Translations under genes and position numbers: made by a program
Source: an uncultured Hungatella sp.
GTDB taxonomy: Bacteria; Bacillota; Clostridia; Lachnospirales; Lachnospiraceae
Assembly: GCA_910579515.1 (NCBI GenBank)
Contig: CAJTUV010000030.1
Span: 1-41,469 of the forward strand
DNA: 41,469 nucleotides
Direction: 5' to 3'
Shown here: piece after piece, positions 35,374-41,469 of the stretch
Position numbering within the stretch: position 1 is the stretch's first letter
Layout: each line of letters begins with the position of its first letter
The notes under the pieces: generated by a model
Told to the model about the DNA's origin: nothing
What the model saw: only the letters and a program-made list of their open reading frames with translations
Database searches by the model: none

Positions 35374-35652
35374 ATGAAAAAGGTAGCAGCTTTTGGGGTT
35401 ACCCTTGTTCTGAGCATGACATTGACGGTGTTTCCAGCTATGGCTCACGGGCATGGGCATGGACATCGTGCAAGAACCAGTACTCAGTATCCGGTATGTA
35501 GTGTAGAGAATTGCAGCGAGGCAGGACATCATTATCACGACGGAGATATCTATTGTGGATATCACCATGAAGGCGGATACTGTGATGGCTCCTGTGCAGC
35601 CGTGTCTTCAGACTATGGGTATGGCGGCTGTCATCATGGCGGACATTGTTAA
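35374..35652 (+). CDS. small His/Cys-rich secreted protein, probable metal binder
   Basis: A 92-residue exported protein. The signal peptide (1-24) probably ends at PAMA, leaving a mature N-terminus His-Gly-His-Gly-His-Gly-His. The mature 68 residues hold 12 His and 7 Cys (Cys42, 47, 61, 70, 74, 86, 92) in patterns such as CSVENCSEAGHHYHDGDIYCGYHH. A free N-terminus with His at position 3 would also form an ATCUN-type copper/nickel site. Small proteins of this look occur in clostridia but I cannot name a characterised member. I start at 35374 because AGGAGGAGG lies just upstream. It is monocistronic, between its own promoter and a bidirectional terminator. Confidence 0.75.
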   Translation: MKKVAAFGVTLVLSMTLTVFPAMAHGHGHGHRARTSTQYPVCSVENCSEAGHHYHDGDIYCGYHHEGGYCDGSCAAVSSDYGYGGCHHGGHC

Positions 35653-35667
35653 GAAAGAAGCATAAGA

Positions 35668-35724
35668 AACCAAAAAGAAAAGGAAGGGAACTGCAAAAAT
35701 CCCTTCCTTTTCCTTTTGGTTTTT
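35668..35724. terminator. bidirectional terminator
   Basis: A 22-bp stem (35668-35689 with 35700-35721) is flanked by A-rich and T-rich sides, with a 10-nt loop. It serves the His-rich gene rightward and the GH4 gene leftward. Confidence 0.9.
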
Positions 35725-35729
35725 AATGG

Positions 35730-37127
35730 TTACTTCCAGCCCTCTGGTAAGTATTTTAAGGTATTGTTGATCATATCATCAGCAAGCTCTTTGGCTTCCT
35801 CCTCACTGATACGTCCTTTGACCTGAGGATCATTTAAAAATGCCTGATAAACCAACTGTCTATCGCAAGTTAAAGCTGCCTTTAAGGTGTACTCATGATT
35901 TTCCACATGAGGCATAATCAGAGCTTTTACATTTTCAGGAAGATTACCTGCTACCAGAGGTTTAATAGAATCACGGCTGAACACAGCGTTTGTTTCTACC
36001 ACTGCCGTGGAGGGCAGATTAGGAATCTGCAAGTAGGTATTAGGAATATTTACATTGCTTACCACCCGTGTCAAGCCACACAGAGCCTTGATTAAAAGAA
36101 TCCCTTCCTCTCCTGTAGGCTTTAACTCGATTTCCTCTTCATTGTTCATTAAGCGTGCGCTTTTAGCCAGCCGGTTTTTCAAATCATTTTTTCTCCAATC
36201 CACAGTCGTAAGACCAAACTTCCAGCTCTCTACGGTTTGCGGATCTTTTAGGTATTCGTCACCGGGCATAAACTCTGCCAGATGGCGGTCGCCGGCTGCG
36301 GCGATAAGGCCAAAGCGATTGAACAGATCAAATTTTACTCTGTGGGCACAGTTAAAGGAGCTGTTTGCCCAGTTTTTGTCTGGTTCATTGTAACCCTCTT
36401 CAAAATGTTTTTCAATAAAATCCCGATACACTGGGAATAAATCAATGCCCTTGTAGGAAGCCTGGTCGAACCAGGTAAAATGGTTGATTCCCAGCACGTT
36501 TACGTGGATATCGTGGCGGTCAATATTTTCCAGTCCCAGGGTTTCTTCACAGATGCCTTTTAATACTTTCTGGGTGCCAAATACCTCATGGCAGCAGCCG
36601 AAGGCTTTGATCTGCGGGAACACGTGATACAAGGTTTTTACACACAGGCTCATCGGATTGGTGTAGTTGATTACCCATGCAGATGGGCAGTAGGTTTTAA
36701 TGGCATTGGCGATCTCCACATACATAGGAAGGGTTCTTAAGGCACGGATGATACCGCCCGGGCCAGCGGTGTCGCCGACAGACTGATAGATACCTAAACG
36801 TTCTGGCAGATGAACGTCGGATTCCATTTCATCGAAAGTGCCAGGCAAAATAGAGATCACAACAAAATCAACACCTGTTAAAGCCTCTTCTATGGTTTTG
36901 CTGGTGACATAGTTCCATTTGCCGATGGTATCCGGCCGCTGACTCAGATGATTGCCAATGGTCTGGTTGTGCTTTGCTGCTTCCTCATCAATATCATAAA
37001 GGCGGATTGTGCCGCTTAACGCATCGTCCATACACAAGTCTGTCATAAAGGTCCAGGCCCATCCTCTGGAACCGCCGCCTATGTAGGCAATCTGTAAATC
37101 AGATACCTTGTTATTTTTGTAGTTCAT
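35730..37127 (-). CDS. GH4 glycosidase, alpha-galacturonidase type
   Basis: Family 4 glycosidase, an NAD- and Mn-dependent enzyme that cleaves by oxidation/elimination. It is 465 residues. The N-terminal Rossmann motif is AYIGGGSRGWAW (about 14-25), with LYDID after the second strand. NYTNPM lies at 154-159, the active-site motif CHEV at 179-182, and a metal-site His216 in GINHFTW. The CHEV motif is the one described for the B. subtilis LplD alpha-galacturonidase, whereas alpha-glucosidases/galactosidases have CHSV, so the substrate is probably an alpha-linked galacturonide. A GGAGGG site supports the start. It is divergent from the AraC regulator and flanked by a GH105-type gene, consistent with pectin-fragment use. 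Confidence 0.85.
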   Translation of the reverse strand: MNYKNNKVSDLQIAYIGGGSRGWAWTFMTDLCMDDALSGTIRLYDIDEEAAKHNQTIGNHLSQRPDTIGKWNYVTSKTIEEALTGVDFVVISILPGTFDEMESDVHLPERLGIYQSVGDTAGPGGIIRALRTLPMYVEIANAIKTYCPSAWVINYTNPMSLCVKTLYHVFPQIKAFGCCHEVFGTQKVLKGICEETLGLENIDRHDIHVNVLGINHFTWFDQASYKGIDLFPVYRDFIEKHFEEGYNEPDKNWANSSFNCAHRVKFDLFNRFGLIAAAGDRHLAEFMPGDEYLKDPQTVESWKFGLTTVDWRKNDLKNRLAKSARLMNNEEEIELKPTGEEGILLIKALCGLTRVVSNVNIPNTYLQIPNLPSTAVVETNAVFSRDSIKPLVAGNLPENVKALIMPHVENHEYTLKAALTCDRQLVYQAFLNDPQVKGRISEEEAKELADDMINNTLKYLPEGWK

Positions 37128-37167
37128 AATAAACCCTCCTCATTTTACGTGTTTTTCTATGGAATAT

Positions 37168-37210
37168 CATACTAAAAAGTAGTATAATATTCTTATAGAA
37201 TTGTACACAA
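37168..37210 (-). promoter_or_regulatory. promoter and operator candidate of the GH4 gene
   Basis: On the minus strand TTGTGT (plus 37205-37210), an 18-bp spacer and TATACT (plus 37181-37186) form a possible promoter. It overlaps an inverted repeat ATACTA/TAGTAT (37169-37174 and 37180-37185), and the 18-mer at 37168-37185 recurs in altered form upstream of the GH105-type gene. Confidence 0.45.
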
Positions 37211-37292
37211 ATTTCTGATTTTCGTACTTTTGTCCTCTACAAAATGATTTGGACGGCAAAAATATAGGAGATAACAGAAAAAGGAGAGAAAG

Positions 37293-38144
37293 ATGGAGCA
37301 AATCGTTTTTCAGGGAAGGATAGATGGGCTGGAGATTGAACAGGTCATACGGGATTACGAGTATTCAATGGCTTCCAGGCACTTTCATGACACCTACGAG
37401 CTGTACTATCTCATAGAAGGGCAGCGGTATTACTTTATCGACAGGCAAACGTACCTGGTAAAGGCTGGGGAAGTGGCTTTGATAAAGCCTAATCAGATTC
37501 ATAAAACCAGTATGGCAGGGCAGTCATTTCATAATCGGATTTTGCTTCAGATAGACGGAGTAAGGATGGGGCCGTTTTTGGAGGCCTGTGGGATAGGGAG
37601 TATGGAAACTATCTACACGGAGGAGGCCGCGGTGTTGTCTGTCCCAGAAGAAGAGCAGAGACATGTGGAAAGTCTTCTTCTTCAGATGCAGAAAGAACTT
37701 CAGGAAAAGCAAAGACAATATGCAGTAGGAGTTAAGCTGAAACTGGCGGAACTTTTGCTGACCTTAGTCCGATGCCAGAGGAGGCTTCCGTTTCCCAAAG
37801 ACAGCCAGACAGCTCAGACGTGGAAGCATCAAAAAGTTCATGAGGTGGCCGAGTATCTGTTAAACCATCCAGAAACAGAGGAATCCCTGGAGGAGGTGGC
37901 AAAACGTTTTTATGTCAGTAAATCCTATTTAAGCCGGATTTTTCGAGAGGTTACCGGATTTGCAGTGAATGAATATAAAAATATAAACCGAATCAAAAAG
38001 TCTCAGCAGCTTTTACAGCACAGTACCTATTCTGTCACAGAGATTTCAGATATTCTGGGATTTAAAAATTTAACATATTATGAGCGGGTATTTAAAAAAT
38101 ATATTGGAATAACTCCGCTAAAATATCGGAACAGCCAAGTATAA
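37293..38144 (+). CDS. AraC-family transcriptional regulator
   Basis: A 283-residue regulator with an N-terminal cupin-like sensing domain (HFHDTYELYYLIEGQRYY near residue 30, then VKAGEVALIKPNQIHKT). The C-terminal double helix-turn-helix (about 185-283) contains SLEEVAKRFYVSKSYLSRIFREVTGF and the second-helix signature ISDILGFKNLTYYERVFKKYIGITPLKYR. AAAGGAGAG precedes the start. Placement between the divergent GH4 gene and the downstream dehydrogenase suggests it activates the surrounding uronide genes; the sugar it senses is unknown. Confidence 0.92.
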   Translation: MEQIVFQGRIDGLEIEQVIRDYEYSMASRHFHDTYELYYLIEGQRYYFIDRQTYLVKAGEVALIKPNQIHKTSMAGQSFHNRILLQIDGVRMGPFLEACGIGSMETIYTEEAAVLSVPEEEQRHVESLLLQMQKELQEKQRQYAVGVKLKLAELLLTLVRCQRRLPFPKDSQTAQTWKHQKVHEVAEYLLNHPETEESLEEVAKRFYVSKSYLSRIFREVTGFAVNEYKNINRIKKSQQLLQHSTYSVTEISDILGFKNLTYYERVFKKYIGITPLKYRNSQV

Positions 38145-38152
38145 AATCAGGA

Positions 38153-38181
38153 TTGAATATTTTAATTGCAAAGTATATAAT
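38153..38181 (+). promoter_or_regulatory. promoter of the dehydrogenase-epimerase operon
   Basis: TTGAAT (38153-38158), 17-bp spacer, TATAAT (38176-38181). It lies 33 bp before the start codon and begins just after the AraC stop codon. Confidence 0.7.
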
Positions 38182-38213
38182 AGAAACAACGAAAATAGTA
38201 AAGGAGAAACGCA

Positions 38214-39371
38214 ATGGAAAAGGTAAGACTTGGAATTATTGGAATCGGAAACATGGGCACCACCCATTCGAAGTCCCTAACCGAAGGATTAGTTCCCGAG
38301 ATGGAGCTTACGGCTGTGGCAGACCGGAAGGAAAGCCGAAGAGTTTGGTGTAAAGAAAATTTGCCTGAGAGCGTGACCATTTTTGAAGAAGGCAAAGACC
38401 TGATTGCATCTGGAAAATGCGATGCAGTATTGATTGCAGTGCCTCACTATCAGCATCCAGAACTGGCCATCGATGCATTTGACCATGATCTTCATGTGCT
38501 GTGTGAGAAACCGGCCGGTGTATATACCAAACAGGTGCGTTTGATGAATGAGCGCGCTCAGGCCAGCGATAAGGTGTTTGCTATGATGTTTAATCAGAGA
38601 ACGAACTGTGTATACCGTAAAATGCATGAGCTTGTAACCAGCGGCGAGCTGGGCGCTATCAAACGTGTTAACTGGATTATTACAGACTGGTATCGGACCC
38701 AGTCCTATTATGATTCAGGTGATTGGAGAGCTACTTGGGACGGTGAAGGCGGCGGTGTTCTTTTAAACCAGTGTCCTCACAATCTGGATCTTTTACAATG
38801 GATTTGCGGAATGCCTTCCAGAGTCCATGCATTTTGCCACAACGGAAAATGGCATGATATTGAGGTGGAAGACGATGTAACTGCATATTTGGAATATCCC
38901 AACGGAGCTACGGGCGTGTTTATTACAACCACTGCAGATGCGCCGGGAACCAACCGTTTTGAAGTTACATTAGAAGGCGGAAAAGTGGTATGTGAGGATA
39001 ATAAGTTGACTTTACATAAGCTGGCTGTCAATGAGAGAGAATTTTGCAAAACCGCAAAAGGCGGATTTGATAAACCCGAATGCACAGTGTCAGAGGTAGA
39101 GACAGACGGACTGAACGAACAGCATGTAGGTGTTATGAAGGCGTTTGCAGGAAATATTCTTCATGGGACTTCGCTGATAGCAAAGGGAGAGGAAGGAATC
39201 AACGGCTTGACGCTTTCCAATGCTATGCACTTGTCAAGCTGGCTGGGACACGCCATCGAACTTCCTTTGGACGAGTATCTCTTCCTTGAGGAGCTGAATA
39301 AGCACAGGGCGTCTTCTAAGAAGAAAGAAGTTACAGGCGATGTGGTGTTTGAGACCAAAGGGACATACTAA
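38214..39371 (+). CDS. Gfo/Idh/MocA-family sugar dehydrogenase
   Basis: NAD(P)-dependent oxidoreductase acting on sugars or their derivatives. It is 385 residues. The N-terminal Rossmann motif GIIGIGNMGTTHSKSL is followed by the family signature HVLCEKPAG near residue 100. The central segment GGGVLLNQCPHNLDLLQWICG carries the conserved catalytic-domain His region of the C-terminal alpha/beta fold. AAGGAG supports the start. The TIM-barrel epimerase follows after 27 nt, a pairing that is very common in sugar-acid and inositol-type pathways. The exact substrate is not visible from sequence. Confidence 0.93.
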   Translation: MEKVRLGIIGIGNMGTTHSKSLTEGLVPEMELTAVADRKESRRVWCKENLPESVTIFEEGKDLIASGKCDAVLIAVPHYQHPELAIDAFDHDLHVLCEKPAGVYTKQVRLMNERAQASDKVFAMMFNQRTNCVYRKMHELVTSGELGAIKRVNWIITDWYRTQSYYDSGDWRATWDGEGGGVLLNQCPHNLDLLQWICGMPSRVHAFCHNGKWHDIEVEDDVTAYLEYPNGATGVFITTTADAPGTNRFEVTLEGGKVVCEDNKLTLHKLAVNEREFCKTAKGGFDKPECTVSEVETDGLNEQHVGVMKAFAGNILHGTSLIAKGEEGINGLTLSNAMHLSSWLGHAIELPLDEYLFLEELNKHRASSKKKEVTGDVVFETKGTY

Positions 39372-39398
39372 ACTTTAGAGTCTGGGAGGAGAGGTTAT

Positions 39399-40247
39399 AT
39401 GTGGAAGGAAATTACCTTAAGCGGCTTTGCTGATGAAATTGACGAGAAGCTGTCAGAACAGATTCGCGTTTTAAGAAAGTTAGGAATGAGCTATCTGGAG
39501 ATGCGGGGAGTTAACGGAAAAGGTCTTGTAGAATATTCTATAGAAGAGGTAAAAGAGATTAAGAAACAGTTAGATGCTGAAGGAATAAAGCTGTCTTCTG
39601 TTGGGTCTCCCATTGGAAAGATTAAAATTACAGATACGTTTGAACCTCATATGGAGCTTTACAAGCATACTGTAGAAATTGCTCATAAGATGGAGACAGA
39701 CTATATTCGTATGTTTAGCTTTTTTATGCCAGAGAATGCCGACTGCAGTCAATATAAAGAAGAGGTTATGGAACGTCTCGGTAAGATGGTGGATTATGCC
39801 AAAGCAAATGATATCATTCTCCTTCATGAAAATGAAAAGGATATTTATGGAGATGTGGCCTCTCGCTGTCTGGAGATTCAAAAAGCATTTTACTGTGATC
39901 ACTTTAAGGCTGTGTTTGATTTTGCAAACTTTGTTCAGTGTAAGCAAAATACGCTAAAAGCCTATGAGATGATGAAACCATATGTGGCATATATCCATAT
40001 TAAAGACGCTCTCTGGTCTGATGCAAGTGTGGTTCCCCCTGGAACAGGAGACGGAAATATGGAGGAGATTTTAGGAAAGTTTAAGGCCGGCGGCTATCAG
40101 GGATTCCTCTCTTTGGAACCACATTTAAGTGACTTTGGGGGTTTTTCGGCACTGGAACAAAATGCCTCTCAAAAAGAAAAATTAGATGGAGAGGAGGCCT
40201 TCACGTTGGCCCACGACTCTCTATTAAAGATTTTAGACAGACTATAG
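39399..40247 (+). CDS. sugar phosphate isomerase/epimerase (xylose isomerase-like TIM barrel)
   Basis: A 282-residue TIM-barrel protein of the AP-endonuclease-2/xylose-isomerase-like superfamily. Metal-ligand-type residues are visible in LLHENEKDIYG (Glu), KAVFDFANF (Asp), YIHIKDAL (His, Asp) and FLSLEPHL (Glu), the usual set of divalent metal ligands. It probably epimerises or isomerises a keto-sugar made or used by the dehydrogenase upstream. GGGAGGAG precedes the start. It is the last gene of this operon and meets the GH105-type gene tail to tail at a terminator. Confidence 0.88.
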   Translation: MWKEITLSGFADEIDEKLSEQIRVLRKLGMSYLEMRGVNGKGLVEYSIEEVKEIKKQLDAEGIKLSSVGSPIGKIKITDTFEPHMELYKHTVEIAHKMETDYIRMFSFFMPENADCSQYKEEVMERLGKMVDYAKANDIILLHENEKDIYGDVASRCLEIQKAFYCDHFKAVFDFANFVQCKQNTLKAYEMMKPYVAYIHIKDALWSDASVVPPGTGDGNMEEILGKFKAGGYQGFLSLEPHLSDFGGFSALEQNASQKEKLDGEEAFTLAHDSLLKILDRL

Positions 40248-40249
40248 AA

Positions 40250-40289
40250 AGAAGGAGCCTTTGGCAATAGCTGCCAGGGCTCCTTTTAA
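40250..40289. terminator. bidirectional terminator
   Basis: AAGGAGCC (40252-40259) and GGCTCCTT (40278-40285), with an inner TGGCA/TGCCA stem, are followed by TTTT rightward and by an A/G-rich side leftward, between two convergent genes. Confidence 0.88.
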
Positions 40290-40291
40290 AG

Positions 40292-41407
40292 TTACTTTAA
40301 AGCTTCGCAAAGCGCAATTAATGCAAGAGACTGTCCATATGCCATGGGGCGAATCACAATATTCTTGTAATGGTCTGCGTCATACCCCATACCTGTACCA
40401 GCAGATACATTTAAAACAGTTCCATCTTCATCCACATTGGCGCAGATTCCTTCGATAGCTTTGGCGGCATATTTTTCATAAGAGGAATCCAAAATTCCAA
40501 TTTTCATGCCTTCCAGAATACCGGCAGTGATGGCAGCGGAACCGGAAACTTCTTCATAGCTGTCCGGATCTGTCAAAACGGTGTGCCATAAGCCGGAAGG
40601 AGACTGGATTTTACACAGGGCATCGACCTGAGCTTTAAACGTATCTACAATATAGTTGTATACGCCTGGATCCAGAGTGTCCTTGGAGACGCTTAAGAAC
40701 TCTAAAATTCCATAGGTAAACCAGGAATTGCCACGACACCAGAAGATACCGCCGAAGTTGCTGTTTTCCAGGAAACTCCATCCATGGAAGAAAAGGCCGG
40801 TATGCTTGTCGTACAGATATTTAATATGTACCAATACCTGACGGGTGGCCTCCTCGATCCAGTCTTTGCGGTTATAGAGATGTCCCATTTTATTGAGGAA
40901 CAAAACGGTCATAAATAAGGTGTCTGCCCACATTTCTCCATCGTTTAATTTAATTCCATTTCGATCACCGATGGCTGTGGTGACATGCTGAAAACCATGG
41001 TCTTTCGTCCTTGGAAGCTCTTCCATCAGCCACTGTGCATGTTCTAAACACATTTTCTCATATTCCGGATTGCCAAGAGCATCTAAAAGATGCACAATCG
41101 CCAAATAGGGAGTTGTGGTATTGACATTACGGCTGGGAAGCCCCTTTTCTAAATTATTCTTAATCCAGGACTTAAAAAAGTCAAGGTAGCGATTGTCTCC
41201 ATAGAAATTCTGGAGTTTATAAAGACCATACAACCCCACACCCTGAGGCCAGTCCCACTCCTCGATGCCGAAATCACGGGCAATGATACCTTGACTGGCC
41301 TGCTCCTTAGAAGCGTTTTTATCGCTGTCATAATCAGCGCCTCCTAAGTTCATAAGTTTGTCCATCACGCGATGGATGATTGGTAGTAGCTTTTCGTTGT
41401 TCATCAT
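40292..41407 (-). CDS. GH88/GH105-type unsaturated glycuronyl hydrolase
   Basis: Cytosolic hydrolase that removes the unsaturated uronic acid left at the end of oligosaccharides by polysaccharide lyases; YteR of the rhamnogalacturonan pathway is the model. It is 371 residues. Features include DWPQGVGLYGLYKLQ near residue 52, the segment MWADTLFM with the likely catalytic Asp162, HGW and FWCRGNSWFTYG, which fit the (alpha/alpha)6 barrel of GH105/GH88. The start (M41407, or the adjacent Met at 41404) follows GAGG on the minus strand. With the GH4 enzyme it suggests breakdown of pectin-derived galacturonides. Whether the product is rhamnogalacturonyl or glucuronyl is not settled. Confidence 0.85.
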   Translation of the reverse strand: MMNNEKLLPIIHRVMDKLMNLGGADYDSDKNASKEQASQGIIARDFGIEEWDWPQGVGLYGLYKLQNFYGDNRYLDFFKSWIKNNLEKGLPSRNVNTTTPYLAIVHLLDALGNPEYEKMCLEHAQWLMEELPRTKDHGFQHVTTAIGDRNGIKLNDGEMWADTLFMTVLFLNKMGHLYNRKDWIEEATRQVLVHIKYLYDKHTGLFFHGWSFLENSNFGGIFWCRGNSWFTYGILEFLSVSKDTLDPGVYNYIVDTFKAQVDALCKIQSPSGLWHTVLTDPDSYEEVSGSAAITAGILEGMKIGILDSSYEKYAAKAIEGICANVDEDGTVLNVSAGTGMGYDADHYKNIVIRPMAYGQSLALIALCEALK

Positions 41408-41422
41408 AGATAAAATCCTCGT

Positions 41423-41440
41423 ATTATTAAATAGTAGTAT
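41423..41440 (-). promoter_or_regulatory. candidate shared operator upstream of the GH105-type gene
   Basis: An 18-bp sequence reading ATACTACTATTTAATAAT on the minus strand matches 14 of 18 positions with the sequence upstream of the GH4 gene (37168-37185), including the invariant ATACTACT. The shared part also contains a possible -10 element, so promoter similarity alone could explain it. Confidence 0.35.
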
Positions 41441-41469
41441 TTATGAATCCCTCTCCAGGGATAAATGAT

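Overview
The window reads as chromosomal DNA of a Gram-positive gut-type Clostridia, most likely family Lachnospiraceae. The evidence is strong AGGAGG-type ribosome binding sites, sigma-A promoters with 17-bp spacers, an S-box riboswitch ahead of metK, SpaA/thioester adhesins, SipW/TasA-type secretion and carbohydrate-use genes typical of that family. The genus cannot be fixed from the sequence alone. I see no tRNA, rRNA, CRISPR array, insertion sequence or integrase.

Region 1 (1-6.7 kb) is housekeeping. It holds SAM-riboswitch-controlled metK, a divergent signal peptidase I with a CxxC/CxxC insertion, a DUF3810-type membrane protein with an HExxH motif, the glycogen branching enzyme GlgB and an MscS channel.

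Region 2 (6.7-24.4 kb) is a surface-protein operon behind a good promoter and a leader of about 280 nt. It encodes a secreted DUF6273-type protein, a 1349-residue GLUG/Ig-like/cell-wall-binding-repeat protein, and a 4017-residue thioester/SpaA adhesin. The adhesin has a sorting signal about 330 residues before its end. The extra C-terminal part looks like a second secreted membrane protein joined in frame at an A6 tract. One base fewer in that tract would restore a TGATG stop/start overlap. No sortase is in the window.

Region 3 (24.5-30.4 kb) is a maltodextrin locus: lipoprotein binding protein, two permeases, MalQ and a LacI-family regulator. The promoter is followed by three 12-bp direct repeats with embedded palindromes. 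An ABC ATPase is not present and is probably supplied from elsewhere.

Region 4 (30.4-33.2 kb) holds a small zinc-ribbon protein, a sigma region 4-like protein, a SipW-type signal peptidase, a TasA/CalY-type substrate and, convergent, a membrane-anchored protein of unknown function. A palindrome ahead of sipW shares a 10-bp core with the maltodextrin operator.

Region 5 (33.3-35.7 kb) has a Mesh1-like (p)ppGpp hydrolase, a MATE exporter and a very small His/Cys-rich secreted protein.

Region 6 (35.7-41.4 kb) is a uronic-acid/pectin-type catabolic locus: a GH4 enzyme with a CHEV motif (alpha-galacturonidase type), an AraC regulator, a Gfo/Idh/MocA dehydrogenase, a TIM-barrel sugar epimerase and a GH105-type unsaturated glycuronyl hydrolase. 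The two glycosidase genes share an upstream sequence motif.
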